From Methanobacterium sp. (GTDB taxonomy: Archaea > Methanobacteriota > Methanobacteria > Methanobacteriales > Methanobacteriaceae): DNA of 64,000 bases. Location of the stretch: assembly GCA_016222945.1 (NCBI GenBank), contig JACRPY010000002.1, positions 372,001-436,000 of the forward strand, given 5' to 3'. Both the position numbers and the translations under genes were made by a program. Under the pieces are notes generated by a model. That model ran no database searches. It had not been told where the DNA came from and saw only the letters and a program-made list of their open reading frames with translations. This document shows positions 46,658 through 55,916 of the stretch, in pieces. The stretch's first letter is position 1. Each line of letters opens with the position of its first letter.

Positions 46658-47140
46658 TTATGCGGACTTTTGAAAGTAGGCACCTTGTCCAATACCTTCA
46701 TTAACACAAATTTGAACACTTGAGAGGTTATTATATATCTTTTCTAAGTATTTAAATATTTCCTCGGCAAAGTATTCCGCCAGATCCTCTGCAGAGGTGG
46801 ATTTAAGTGGTAAAAGACAGCAATCTTCTAAAGGGAGTTTATAATCCTTTTTTCCTACAGTAAATTCTAATGAGTCATTGTCTTTATGCGTAAATTCAAC
46901 AACATCGCTATTACATGGGATTAAAACTTTATGATCCAGTTTTGAACACATATCGCGGACGATGGTTTTGGCTTTTTTAAAATCAACAACAAAGCCAAAC
47001 TCTCCACTTCTTTCTCCTTCAATAACCAGATCAACAATGTAAGAATGTCCATGTATTCCTCCGCATGATTCGTGGAGGGGTATCATGTGTGCTGATGAGA
47101 ATCTTAAGTTAGCGTGAATTCCATTAATTTCTATTTTCAT
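46658..47140 (-). CDS. queD: 6-carboxytetrahydropterin synthase
   Basis: About 160 residues. QueD converts dihydroneopterin triphosphate to 6-carboxytetrahydropterin, the substrate of QueE. FSSAHMIPLHESCGGIHGHSY contains the catalytic Cys and the zinc-binding histidines. VVDFKKAKTIV, the LDHKVLIP stretch and the late STSAEDLAEYFAEEI helix are typical. ATG 47140 is preferred (AAGGTC upstream); ATG 47155 would add five residues. It lies between the DUF366 gene and queE, all on the minus strand. Confidence 0.95.
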   Translation of the reverse strand: MKIEINGIHANLRFSSAHMIPLHESCGGIHGHSYIVDLVIEGERSGEFGFVVDFKKAKTIVRDMCSKLDHKVLIPCNSDVVEFTHKDNDSLEFTVGKKDYKLPLEDCCLLPLKSTSAEDLAEYFAEEIFKYLEKIYNNLSSVQICVNEGIGQGAYFQKSA

Positions 47141-47170
47141 TTTGATGACCTTCATAACATATTATTAATT

Positions 47171-47743
47171 TTAAAAAACTTTGGTTTTAGTAATATCTTC
47201 TTCAATAGACTCAATTTCATTAATATAATTTTGGGATATTTTATTGGTTAACTCATTTATCTGGCTATTATCCAAATCTTTTTTGCATTCTAAAAGCCCT
47301 ATTGTATCTACATCAATTGGTGTGCCTTTATTTGTGATATTCATGCCAAAATGTATTTTCATACTGCTATTTGAGCATGTAGCTATTGAAACACTGAGTT
47401 TATTACCTTCAAAATAGAGATCGTCACCTTCACGGTTAGTTCCAATTCCTAATTCTCCTAAAACATCCTTAACAATCGTTACAAATAATCTTTGGCGGTG
47501 GTAACATGTTCTTATATCTGCAGGCTGAATATCAAAATGTTCAATTATAAAATGTACCATTTCACTTGATTTTATTTCAAGTCCAATATCCTCGTAATCA
47601 ATTATTTTTTCAGCTTCAATTTCCATAGGGCCGTGCCATGCTAAAATACTTGATCCCTTAACTTTAAATTCTTTAAAAGCCCAAAATGGTTGGATTTGGC
47701 TTCCATCGTAAAGTAATGGTTCTTCAATTTTTTTATATTCCAT
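47171..47743 (-). CDS. DUF366 family protein
   Basis: 190 residues matching the DUF366 family. YDGSQIQPFWAFKEF and ILAWHGPMEI are the N-terminal signatures; CYHRQRLFVTIVKDVL and SVSIATCSNSSMKIHFGMN follow in the middle. The family is restricted to archaea and a few bacteria. Its position directly upstream of queD and queE (15 bp to queD) suggests a link to 7-deazaguanine or archaeosine formation, but no reaction is established. The cysteine and histidine clusters could bind metal. Confidence 0.85.
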   Translation of the reverse strand: MEYKKIEEPLLYDGSQIQPFWAFKEFKVKGSSILAWHGPMEIEAEKIIDYEDIGLEIKSSEMVHFIIEHFDIQPADIRTCYHRQRLFVTIVKDVLGELGIGTNREGDDLYFEGNKLSVSIATCSNSSMKIHFGMNITNKGTPIDVDTIGLLECKKDLDNSQINELTNKISQNYINEIESIEEDITKTKVF

Positions 47744-47785
47744 AGTTTCACTTAATTATTTGTATGTAGTATCTTCTAATTATTT

Positions 47786-49972
47786 TTATCCATAAAACTC
47801 ATTGTCATCTAATTTTTTATTAAGTAATTCTACCCATTTCCTGTAGTCTTCCAAGAGTTGATGCATTTTAGCTTTCTTAAGTTCTTGTTGAATTGTAATG
47901 TAAAATTCATGAAAACTCCTGAGTTCTGATTTATTAACTTTTTCTTTAACCATTTCATTGCCTATTTTTTTTAGTAGGTTTAAAGAAAGTTCAACGCATT
48001 TGGTAGAGTTATTCCCTATATTTTCGAATGTTATTTCTTCTAAATGTATGATAACTTTTCTTAAATCATTAATAAATATTTCTGATTTAACTAAGTTTAA
48101 ACCTATAATTCCTAAATATCTTATCGCATTCATTTTTATAATGGGCATTTGGTGTTTATCTGCCCATTGGCTAATTTTTTTAAGGTATTCTGCACATTCA
48201 GAAATTTTATTTATTGATTTATTGTTTATTAGTCTAAAACACATTTCGTTAAACGTTTCAAGTATTTCTGATGCAATTTCTAGTTTTTTTAATTTATTAT
48301 TTGATGATAAAGGTTCAATAAAAGAATATAGTAATTCCATGGCATCACTGACAGAATTGGATTTTTTATCTATTAATTCAAAGGAAAACACGCTAATATA
48401 ATTTATAATTCTCATTATAATCTCTTGATATTTTCCATGGTATTTTACGGCAGTTTTTGTATAAATGTCTTCATTTAAGTATGATAATGCAATATCTTTT
48501 AAAATAATAATTACTTTTGTTATAATGGAATTTTTTAAGACAATTATCTCTTCAATAGGGATATAAGGGCCAATTTGAAGGTCTTGTTTATTCTTATCTA
48601 AAGATTCTTGACCTATATTTTTCAAAGATTCTACAATATTAATTATTAAAGCATTAGAATGTGCTAAATTGTTATCAGAGTCATATTTTAAAATATAATT
48701 AGTAAATAGGAGGATATAAATGTATTTTAATTTTTTAAAAATAATATCAAGCATATTTGGGTTTATTTCTAAAGATTGAATCCCAAAATCCATAATAAAG
48801 AATATTTCATTATCAAGAGGTTCAATAAATTTAGTTTTAATCATTTTTTCAAAAATATTAGTTAAAGTAAATTCTAACGTTTTTTTAATATTGATTTCGT
48901 TTTTTTCTGTAGAGCTAATCCATATGCTGTTTAAATCGGTTATTACCATGTAAATGTATAAATGCCAGGGTGCACGGTCTTTTACATTTATTTTATTTAA
49001 ATATTTAATTATTAAGGACTCGTATATCTTTATCAAGTATAAGGCTTCATTTTCAAATCCTATTCCAATGATATCTGATGATATTTCTCCTAAAAATTCC
49101 AATGAAAAAGTGTGGCATTCCGGAACTTTTTTAGAAATAGAAGATCCGATTTTGTCAATTATTTGAATTAATAATCTAACAGTTTTAGAATCATTATTTT
49201 TTATGGCTGTTACCTTAACTCTCTCTAAATGCTCTAATAAATATTTATAAGTATATTTGCCGTTATTTTCAGTTATCACGCCTTCATTAATTAATTTGTA
49301 AAAAGAATTGCCTAAATCTCTTAAACCATTTTCAGCGGTGTGCATATGCCCTTCTTTGATAGCTCCGATTATAATATCGATTAAAGGAATAAGCGGGTCA
49401 TCTTCTGGAGGTATATGATCAATATCGGTGAAATTTTGTGGAATAAATTTGTTATTCCCATATTCTGAAATTTTTTTAATTAAAGAGGGATTAATTTCAG
49501 TATTTAAATCCTTAATTACTTCTTCTGGTTTGAGTCTATCAATTGTAGCGACAATATAATAAGGAATTGCCATATAACACCAAAAAGCTAATAAAAATCC
49601 AATATTAACAAAAATTATATCTTTTAATTCTAAAATAGCATCTTTTGGCTGAATAATTAATAGTATTAAGCAATAAAACATTGAAAAAAGGTATAGGGTT
49701 ATTAATCTCCAAAATGTTTTATTTTTAAGGCTTATAAACATTTTTAAGATTCGAGGACTATAAGTTTGGGAAGATAATTGCACTGCAATTAGGGTAAATG
49801 CTGTTATAATGGCTAATAATGCAGCTAAACTTTGTAAAATAGTACTATAAAGATTTAATGGGTCTAAATTCGTAGAAAATAATAAAAATACTAAAATAAG
49901 AACAATGATTGATATTAAAAAGATTCCTTTAGGTTTATATGTCTTTTCAAAAAAGATGTTTAAATCATTCAA
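47786..49972 (-). CDS. Large DUF2254-like membrane protein
   Basis: 728 residues starting at TTG 49972. The first 150 residues contain four membrane spans, including ILQSLAALLAIITAFTLIAV followed by QLSSQTYSPRILKMF. This last segment matches the DUF2254 hallmark (V-x-LQLASSQ-x-SPR). The remaining 580 residues are cytoplasmic and helical, rich in I, N and K with HEAT- or TPR-like spacing, and contain no enzyme motif. Members are uncharacterised membrane proteins; the long helical tail is unusual, since typical DUF2254 proteins are about 400-450 residues. Codon use is very AT-rich. Confidence 0.7.
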   Translation of the reverse strand: MNDLNIFFEKTYKPKGIFLISIIVLILVFLLFSTNLDPLNLYSTILQSLAALLAIITAFTLIAVQLSSQTYSPRILKMFISLKNKTFWRLITLYLFSMFYCLILLIIQPKDAILELKDIIFVNIGFLLAFWCYMAIPYYIVATIDRLKPEEVIKDLNTEINPSLIKKISEYGNNKFIPQNFTDIDHIPPEDDPLIPLIDIIIGAIKEGHMHTAENGLRDLGNSFYKLINEGVITENNGKYTYKYLLEHLERVKVTAIKNNDSKTVRLLIQIIDKIGSSISKKVPECHTFSLEFLGEISSDIIGIGFENEALYLIKIYESLIIKYLNKINVKDRAPWHLYIYMVITDLNSIWISSTEKNEINIKKTLEFTLTNIFEKMIKTKFIEPLDNEIFFIMDFGIQSLEINPNMLDIIFKKLKYIYILLFTNYILKYDSDNNLAHSNALIINIVESLKNIGQESLDKNKQDLQIGPYIPIEEIIVLKNSIITKVIIILKDIALSYLNEDIYTKTAVKYHGKYQEIIMRIINYISVFSFELIDKKSNSVSDAMELLYSFIEPLSSNNKLKKLEIASEILETFNEMCFRLINNKSINKISECAEYLKKISQWADKHQMPIIKMNAIRYLGIIGLNLVKSEIFINDLRKVIIHLEEITFENIGNNSTKCVELSLNLLKKIGNEMVKEKVNKSELRSFHEFYITIQQELKKAKMHQLLEDYRKWVELLNKKLDDNEFYG

Positions 49973-50044
49973 TTGAATCTCCCAAAGATAAATTGTAATA
50001 ATCTAATATAACTGATTTTCTAAATTAATTATTTCACTTCTAAT

Positions 50045-50425
50045 TTAATCTTCAACTACAAGCTCTTTGTAACCAGTATCTGGATCAAAAACTCTTTTTA
50101 AATGTAAATCAGACTTTAACATGCATATTTCTGCAGTAGTGTTAATTATGCATCCTTTACGTAAATGTCCACCAACTGTATGGCCTTCTGTATCTGAAAC
50201 AGCGATGTGGATGTGAATTCCGTTTTCAGATACTGTTCCTTGGGAGGATACAATTTCAAAAGGCCCTTTGAATGTCTTTATAGTGCTGTCAGCCATTCTT
50301 AGGGTGGCTGAATTTAAACTACCTACAATACAGATTATTATCCCGGATTTAATCTGTTTTTCATTTAATATATCAATAATTCCCTGTTTAAGGTCTTTTT
50401 TAGGTTTTAATCTAAAGATTATCAT
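50045..50425 (-). CDS. PPC/DUF296 domain protein
   Basis: A 126-residue single PPC (plant and prokaryote conserved, DUF296) domain. FRLKPKKDLKQGIIDIL, SGIIICIVGSLNSATLRM, the GPFEIVSSQGTVSENGIHIH stretch and GHTVGGHLRKGCI contain the expected GHLxxG signature. These domains form trimers, and in plants AT-hook proteins use them for DNA-associated complexes. The prokaryotic function is unknown; a metal or small ligand site near the histidines is likely. Monocistronic, divergent from the nucleotidyltransferase gene. Confidence 0.92.
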   Translation of the reverse strand: MIIFRLKPKKDLKQGIIDILNEKQIKSGIIICIVGSLNSATLRMADSTIKTFKGPFEIVSSQGTVSENGIHIHIAVSDTEGHTVGGHLRKGCIINTTAEICMLKSDLHLKRVFDPDTGYKELVVED

Positions 50426-50507
50426 TTTTAAACTCTTGTTTAATTGATCCCATTTTACATTTTTATAAGCTGTATCTATTTATACTATTCAAAATTAAAT
50501 ACAATTT

Positions 50508-51533
50508 ATGAGAGCAAGAACAAGAGATTTCATATATACAAAGGATGATTTATTCTTCGCTACAACATCTTATCTACATCCAGAAGGCAAAATTCTGGCT
50601 TTTTTAAGGTATATACCTGATCAAAATGGTGAACGGTCTAAAAATGGTAAAAGATACTCTAAAGTTGATTCTAACCAGGCTTATGATTTTTTAAGTAGTA
50701 AATATACTGAATATCTTTTTGATCTTGATAAAAAAGATCTCAAAATGATGGGTGTACCCTTTAATAAGGTCGAAAAAATATTAAAACCTGAAGAACGTCT
50801 TAAAGAGATTATGGAAGATTTTAATAACAATGAATTATTTAAAAAAGCTGTAAAATTAGCAGATATTTTCCATAATCATGCAGATATTCCTTATTCCAAG
50901 ATGGGAGTTTCTGGCTCAATTTTACCAGGATTATATGATCAAAACGTTTCTGATATCGATTTCGTGATTTATGGGCTTAAAAATCACAAGAAAGCAATGG
51001 ATACATTTGGAGAAATTAAAGATAAAAGTGATTTAAAAAGTATAAGTGATGAATATTGGGTGAGATTATACCAAAAGCGAATAAAAGATTCATCTTTAAG
51101 CTATGAAGAATTCCAATGGTATGAACAACGTAAAAATAACCGTGGAGTAATTGATGGGGTTCTTTTTGATATTCTTGCAACGCGTGATTGGGATGAAATT
51201 AAGGGAAAATATGGAGAAGAGGAATTTGAGCATTTAGGCCAGGCATTAATTGAATGCACGGTATCTGATGCAATAGGGGCATTTGACAACCCTGCAGTTT
51301 ATAAAATAGAAGATCTTAATATTTTAGAAGGTTTAAAAGTTCCAATAACGGAAATTGCATCATTTACACATACTTACTCTGGACAGGCAAAAGATAACGA
51401 AGAAATAATTGCAAAAGGTAGATTAGAAAAAGTTATTGGTCCAGATACGAGATACAGACTTGTTGTGGGAACAACAAGGGAATCTATTGATGAATATATC
51501 AAACTGACAAAATTTTCAATTTTGTCTCGTTAA
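50508..51533 (+). CDS. Pol-beta-superfamily nucleotidyltransferase
   Basis: 341 residues. A central nucleotidyltransferase motif, GVSGSILPGLYDQNVSDIDFVIYG (about 136-159), has the GS and D-x-D metal-binding pattern of the pol-beta/MNT superfamily. Flanking regions, including LFFATTSYLHPEGKILAFLRY at the N-terminus and VIGPDTRYRLVVGTTRE near the C-terminus, define an archaeal family of unknown substrate. The last codons (about TKFSILSR) are formed by a perfect 9-bp inverted repeat at 51506-51526, part of a hairpin array, so the native C-terminus may have been altered. There is no ribosome site before the ATG. Confidence 0.83.
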   Translation: MRARTRDFIYTKDDLFFATTSYLHPEGKILAFLRYIPDQNGERSKNGKRYSKVDSNQAYDFLSSKYTEYLFDLDKKDLKMMGVPFNKVEKILKPEERLKEIMEDFNNNELFKKAVKLADIFHNHADIPYSKMGVSGSILPGLYDQNVSDIDFVIYGLKNHKKAMDTFGEIKDKSDLKSISDEYWVRLYQKRIKDSSLSYEEFQWYEQRKNNRGVIDGVLFDILATRDWDEIKGKYGEEEFEHLGQALIECTVSDAIGAFDNPAVYKIEDLNILEGLKVPITEIASFTHTYSGQAKDNEEIIAKGRLEKVIGPDTRYRLVVGTTRESIDEYIKLTKFSILSR

Positions 51534-51564
51534 AAATCATAGCTTGCAAAATCAACGATTTTGC
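51506..51564. repeat. Mini-hairpin array at a gene 3' end (locus E)
   Basis: GACAAAATT-TTC-AATTTTGTC (51506-51526, 9 bp) overlaps the last codons and stop of the nucleotidyltransferase. GCAAAATC-AAC-GATTTTGC (51546-51564, 8 bp) lies just beyond the stop. Both have 3-nt loops and the C-AAAA...TTTT-G form of the dispersed family. They could also help terminate transcription. Confidence 0.65.
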
Positions 51565-51666
51565 CGGCTGAAAGAAAGGTTTTAATAAAAATAAATAATT
51601 AACAATGGATATAATTTTGAAAATAATTTTTTTAATTGAATTAACTTTTACTTAAGGAGGCGTTTT

Positions 51667-52950
51667 ATGAAAAATATTTACAATATCGGGCTTATAGGCT
51701 TTGGAACAATAGGCGCAGGGGTTGTAGAGACCTTTAATCGAAATTTAGATCTCATGGAACAGAAAGTAGGAACTAAAATTAGGCTTAAAAAAGTTGTTGA
51801 TCTGGATATTAAAACAGATAGGGGTGTTGAAGTAGATAAAAACATTTTATCAACAGATGTTAATGATATTCTCGATGATCCAGAAATTGATATAGTAATA
51901 GAGCTTATTGGAGGTTATGAACCTGCTAAAAGTTTTATTTTAAAGGCTATGGAAAATAAAAAGCATGTAGTAACTGCTAATAAAGCGTTACTTGCTAAAC
52001 ACTGGGAAGAAATCCTGGAAACTGCAAACAAAAACCATGTGAGAATCTGTTTTGAAGCAAGTGTAGGTGGAGGAATTCCGTTACTGGGACCATTAAACGA
52101 AAGTTTAGGTGCTAACAACATTCAGTCAATTTATGGGATAATCAATGGAACTGCAAACTATATTTTGACTAAAATGACTGATGAAGGCCTTGATTTTGAA
52201 TATGTATTGCGTGAAGCTCAAGAGAAAGGTTATGCAGAACAAGACCCAACATTTGACATTGAAGGTCATGATACGGCTCAAAAACTCATTATACTCACTA
52301 TTTTAGGCTTTGGAATTTATGTAAAACAGGATAAATTCCATGTTGAAGGAATAAGCAAAATTAAACAGGAAGATATTGAATTTATCAAAAATGAGATGGG
52401 TTATTCTATAAAATTACTTGCAATTTCAAAAATTGAAGGTGAAAAACTTGAAGTAAGGGTTCATCCGACTTTAATATCTCAAGACCATCTCCTTGCATCT
52501 GTTAACGATGTATTCAATGGAGTTTACCTTGTAGGAGATATTGTAGGTCCTGTAATGATGTATGGACAAGGTGCAGGTATGATGCCAACAGCAAGCGCTG
52601 TAGTGGGAGATTGTCTGGATATAATGGGAAATACAGAAAGAAAAAATATTTACGGCCCAAATAATACAGAAGTTAAGAAAATAAAGGATATTGAAGATAT
52701 AAATTCAAAATATTACTTACGTCTCAATGTAATTGATAAACCTGGAGTTTTACATACTATATCTGGCATATTAAGTAATTATGATATTAGTATAGAGTCT
52801 GTAAGCCAAAAGAAGAAAGATGAAGGTCAAGAAGTTCCTATTTTCATGGTAACACATGAAGCTCTTGAGAAAAATATCCGGAAATCTCTAAAAGAGATAG
52901 CAAATCTTGATTTTGTCAAAAAAGACACTCTATTTATCCGAGTTCTTTAA
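51667..52950 (+). CDS. hom: Homoserine dehydrogenase with ACT domain
   Basis: 427 residues. The enzyme reduces aspartate semialdehyde to homoserine for threonine, methionine and isoleucine synthesis. Features are the NAD(P)-binding GLIGFGTIGAGVVETF, VTANKALLAKHWEEI, ASVGGGIPLLGPL, the NGTANYILTKMTDEG stretch and AEQDPTFDIEGHDTAQKL with substrate residues. A C-terminal ACT domain (about 350-427, beginning YYLRLNVIDKPGVLHTI) allows amino-acid feedback. The start follows AGGAGGCG. It is monocistronic. Confidence 0.96.
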   Translation: MKNIYNIGLIGFGTIGAGVVETFNRNLDLMEQKVGTKIRLKKVVDLDIKTDRGVEVDKNILSTDVNDILDDPEIDIVIELIGGYEPAKSFILKAMENKKHVVTANKALLAKHWEEILETANKNHVRICFEASVGGGIPLLGPLNESLGANNIQSIYGIINGTANYILTKMTDEGLDFEYVLREAQEKGYAEQDPTFDIEGHDTAQKLIILTILGFGIYVKQDKFHVEGISKIKQEDIEFIKNEMGYSIKLLAISKIEGEKLEVRVHPTLISQDHLLASVNDVFNGVYLVGDIVGPVMMYGQGAGMMPTASAVVGDCLDIMGNTERKNIYGPNNTEVKKIKDIEDINSKYYLRLNVIDKPGVLHTISGILSNYDISIESVSQKKKDEGQEVPIFMVTHEALEKNIRKSLKEIANLDFVKKDTLFIRVL

Positions 52951-53153
52951 TTAGAACCTATAATTTTTTTATTTTTCATCCACTTATTTTTCTATTATTT
53001 TATAATTGTATTCTTTTCCATGATTTCATTTTGGAGGATTTATTTGATCATACATTATTTATAGGAGATTTATAAAATTATATATGAACTTAATATTATA
53101 TTACTTATTATGGTAATATCAATAGTTTAAATGATTAATAATGGTGCTTGAAA

Positions 53154-53972
53154 ATGATAAGGGTTTCATCAATCTCAGAATTTATTTATTGTCCAGCAAA
53201 AATGTATTTAAAGCATACAAAAGATGATAATGCACAAACACAGGAAATGATCGCTGGAAAAATTACTCAAGAAATAAGAAGGAGTTACGAGGAAATAACA
53301 AAACGAAATATGTGGAATATAAAAGAAAATATTGATGTTGATGGTATTTTTAATATTTTATTTGATGAAGTCCCCCAATTTATAGAAAATATTTCAAATA
53401 AGCACTCCCGAGCGAATAAAATTGATTTCGAGATTTTAAATGATCTTTGCAATAATTTAGAAGAGGATCTAAGATTACAATCTCAATTAATGGCTTTAAA
53501 GATTAAAGGGGTTTTAAATAACACCAATAAGAGAGGAATTGAGATTTCAGAACTTTTTTTTCCACAATCTCTTTTAGAATTTCCTCTTGAAAGTGAAGAA
53601 CTTAATTTGAGAGGCATTATTGATAAAGTAGATATAATCAATGGAATATATTATCCAATTGAGACAAAAACAGGTATACCTCCAGGTAACGGTGTTTGGC
53701 TCGCTGATGCCTTACAAATTGCTGCTTACGCTGCTTTAATAGACTATGAATTAAATAAAGAGGTTCTTGTTGGATTTGTGGATTATAATAAAATTGCAGA
53801 GAGAAGACCAGTTGTAATTAACTCTATTTTACATAATAAACTCTTTGAAATGCTTGATTCTATAAATGAAATGTTAGAGAAAGGTAAAATTCCAGAATTT
53901 AAAATATATAAAAATAAATGCAAAAAATGTGAATACAATGAAATCTGCGATTACGCACCTAAATATGCTTAG
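53154..53972 (+). CDS. Cas4-like PD-(D/E)XK nuclease, stand-alone
   Basis: About 272 residues with the RecB-family Cas4 plan. An N-terminal cysteine (ISEFIYCPAKMYLKH) and three C-terminal cysteines (CKKCEYNEICDYAP) would form a [4Fe-4S] cluster. The nuclease motifs are LRGIIDKVDIING (Asp), PIETKTGIP (Glu-x-Lys) and DALQIAAYAALID (QxxxY type). No cas1, cas2 or CRISPR array occurs in the window. Solo Cas4 proteins are known in archaea and their role is uncertain, possibly DNA repair. ATG 53154 is chosen; TTG 53148 is in frame. Confidence 0.85.
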   Translation: MIRVSSISEFIYCPAKMYLKHTKDDNAQTQEMIAGKITQEIRRSYEEITKRNMWNIKENIDVDGIFNILFDEVPQFIENISNKHSRANKIDFEILNDLCNNLEEDLRLQSQLMALKIKGVLNNTNKRGIEISELFFPQSLLEFPLESEELNLRGIIDKVDIINGIYYPIETKTGIPPGNGVWLADALQIAAYAALIDYELNKEVLVGFVDYNKIAERRPVVINSILHNKLFEMLDSINEMLEKGKIPEFKIYKNKCKKCEYNEICDYAPKYA

Positions 53973-54072
53973 TTAAAAATAATATTTGAAAATAAATCTA
54001 TTTTAGGATATATTTAGAGTAAAAATCAATTTTAAAGTATTTACCTTTAAAAAAGGAAGGGATTAAGGTTAA

Positions 54073-54393
54073 TTATGACCTTATCATTGTAAGAACCATT
54101 TTATATTTTTCAAGGGCCTTAAGTGCATGTGGCTCATTTGCAGGCATTATAATCATATCTCCTTTATTTAAGATGTTATCTTTGCCTGAAATGGTGATTT
54201 TTGCTACACCATCAACAATTTGAACCATTGCATCGAAAGGAGCAGTATGTTCGCTTAAACCTTCTCCTTTATCAAATGCAAATATGGTAACAGTTCCTGT
54301 TTCTTTTCTTATGATTTCACGGCTTACAACAGAGCCTTCCTGATAATCTATCAATCCCTCTACTTCTAAAACTTTAGATTTAATATCTTCCAT
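54073..54393 (-). CDS. Cupin-domain protein
   Basis: A 106-residue single cupin. Motif 1 is FDKGEGLSEHTAPFDAMVQIVDG (a variant with one clear histidine). Motif 2 is GDMIIMPANEPHALKA. The small size fits metal-binding cupins used as sensors or isomerases of small metabolites; no substrate can be given. It is transcribed with the ferredoxin gene upstream (14 bp apart), which may indicate a redox context. Confidence 0.88.
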   Translation of the reverse strand: MEDIKSKVLEVEGLIDYQEGSVVSREIIRKETGTVTIFAFDKGEGLSEHTAPFDAMVQIVDGVAKITISGKDNILNKGDMIIMPANEPHALKALEKYKMVLTMIRS

Positions 54394-54407
54394 GGGTTTA
54401 CCTCCAA

Positions 54408-54623
54408 TTATTCATAAACATGTATGATGGATACTGGACAGCTTTCTTCTGCCTCTTTTGCGCATCCGGGATTTTCTAATTCTTTTTCAACATTATCTCC
54501 CACTATTTCTCCGTCTTTAAGTGTTGAAAGTCCATCATCTCCATATTCAAAGATTTCAGGGCAGTTATCAATACAGTTTCCACAAGATATACACATTACA
54601 CGTTCAATTTCTACTTTTGCCAT
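54408..54623 (-). CDS. Ferredoxin, [4Fe-4S]
   Basis: About 71 residues. CISCGNCIDNCPEIF gives the full CxxCxxCxxxCP cluster motif. The C-terminal CAKEAEESCPVSII has the second cysteine pair typical of single-cluster bacterial and archaeal ferredoxins, with a disulphide or a lost second cluster. It is a small cytoplasmic electron carrier. ATG 54623 (MAKVEIE) has a GGTGTG site upstream; GTG 54629 is an alternative. It sits between the DUF6448 and cupin genes on the minus strand. Confidence 0.92.
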   Translation of the reverse strand: MAKVEIERVMCISCGNCIDNCPEIFEYGDDGLSTLKDGEIVGDNVEKELENPGCAKEAEESCPVSIIHVYE

Positions 54624-54670
54624 ATTCACACCAGATTCAATTATCCTACTAATAATGGAGTTTTCATGTT

Positions 54671-55183
54671 TTATTTATGATCATCTTGTTTCATATATTT
54701 GTAAAGGTGATGGGAATACAGAACAAAGTCAAGCATTGCATTTACGTATTTTCTGGCACTATAAACATCATTTACATTGTAATCCTTCAATGAAACAGCT
54801 ATTTGAAATCTTTTTTGAATCTCATCATACAGAGCTTCATTCAAAAAGTCAATAACTTTCTTAGGATCTTCTTCTTCAATTGCTTTTTCAGCTTTTGATA
54901 TTACGGGGCCCCAATCAAGTCCACCAGGTTTAAGCCCTTCGTAAGGTTTTCCTTCTCCTTTTCTGTGCAGACGCACTGTAGTTTCAAAAAACCAGTAGTC
55001 TGCAAGTTCGCCCACATCTTCACTTAGCTCTCTTACAGCGATAGTTTTATCGAAAGCATCTATCAGTTCATTTTCGGCAGTTTGAGGTACAAATGGGAGT
55101 ACATAGTTAACATCTTCCATTTCTAAAGCCATTTCTGCAGCACTAACTACGGGTCCATCCATCGTATCACAATGTGGTGCCAT
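54671..55183 (-). CDS. DUF6448 family protein
   Basis: 170 residues. The opening MAPHCDTMDGPVVSAAEMAL, then VLPFVPQTAENELIDAF and ELADYWFFETTVRLHRKGEG, match the DUF6448 family. Conserved histidines, cysteine and aspartates in the first ten residues hint at a metal site. The protein is helical and cytoplasmic. Family function is unknown. It is the first gene of a minus-strand group with the ferredoxin and cupin, suggesting a shared redox or stress role. The ribosome site GGAGGGCG precedes the ATG. Confidence 0.85.
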   Translation of the reverse strand: MAPHCDTMDGPVVSAAEMALEMEDVNYVLPFVPQTAENELIDAFDKTIAVRELSEDVGELADYWFFETTVRLHRKGEGKPYEGLKPGGLDWGPVISKAEKAIEEEDPKKVIDFLNEALYDEIQKRFQIAVSLKDYNVNDVYSARKYVNAMLDFVLYSHHLYKYMKQDDHK

Positions 55184-55240
55184 ATTTTCGCCCTCCTATT
55201 ATGAATATGTGTATAATTCTCCTTAAATTCCTAGTAATTT

Positions 55241-55432
55241 TTACTTTTTTTCACATTTAAAGCAGTATTCAGTATTTCTATTTGTTTTAAAAGTTTTACC
55301 ACACTTTTTACATGTAACGGACTTAAGTGAAGATTCTTTATCAATAATATCAAGTGAACAGGAACATTTCCAACCCATCTTACCTTTTAATTGAGCTTCA
55401 AACTCTTTATCAATTTCATCATCTTTGTTCAT
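55241..55432 (-). CDS. Small zinc-binding protein, 63 residues
   Basis: 63 residues with CxC (WKCSCSLDI), CKKCGKTF and CFKCEKK, enough for one or two zinc sites. The N-terminus is acidic. A ribosome site (GAGGAT) precedes the ATG. No named family is recognised. It lies upstream of the DUF6448 gene on the same strand, 57 bp away. Confidence 0.7.
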   Translation of the reverse strand: MNKDDEIDKEFEAQLKGKMGWKCSCSLDIIDKESSLKSVTCKKCGKTFKTNRNTEYCFKCEKK

Positions 55433-55628
55433 CTAAAATCCTCTTTAAAGTTTGATTAAATATTTCAAACAAGTGATAAAAATAATTTTCGTATATTGTA
55501 GAACAAAATTTTGAAAATTAGATTTGGGGAGAGGGTTAATTGTAGAAATTGCCCTATACCACATAAATAAGTTTAAGTAATAATCAGTTATAAATCCATT
55601 GGAGCTCATAATAATATTTGGTGTTAAA

Positions 55629-55913
55629 ATGGATGCACAATCTAAGGAATTGATAAGAAAATGTCAAGAAAGCGCTGGAAACGGTGATATAATGGGCGCT
55701 TGTAAAGTAATGCTGGTATTAATGGAAAAAGAGGAAATAAAAGTAGATGTTGATGAGGATCAAACATATCTGCAAATGGCAGAGAACCTTAAACCTGAAG
55801 ATGTACGGAAAGTTCTGCAAATGGCCCTTAAAGTCAGAGAAAGCGGCGAAATCAAAGACCCAGAAATAAAAAATGCTGCGAGTATATTAATTCGAGCAAT
55901 AGAAATGAGTTAA
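55629..55913 (+). CDS. Small helical protein, 94 residues
   Basis: Not recognised as a named family. From ATG 55629 (GGTG eight bases upstream) the 94 residues are almost entirely helical: SKELIRKCQESAGNGDIMGA, an acidic IKVDVDEDQTYL and LKPEDVRKVLQMALKVRESG. No signal or membrane segment. A conserved small cytoplasmic protein is likely. Its stop codon is followed directly by a short hairpin (locus H). Confidence 0.65.
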   Translation: MDAQSKELIRKCQESAGNGDIMGACKVMLVLMEKEEIKVDVDEDQTYLQMAENLKPEDVRKVLQMALKVRESGEIKDPEIKNAASILIRAIEMS

Positions 55914-55916
55914 TTC

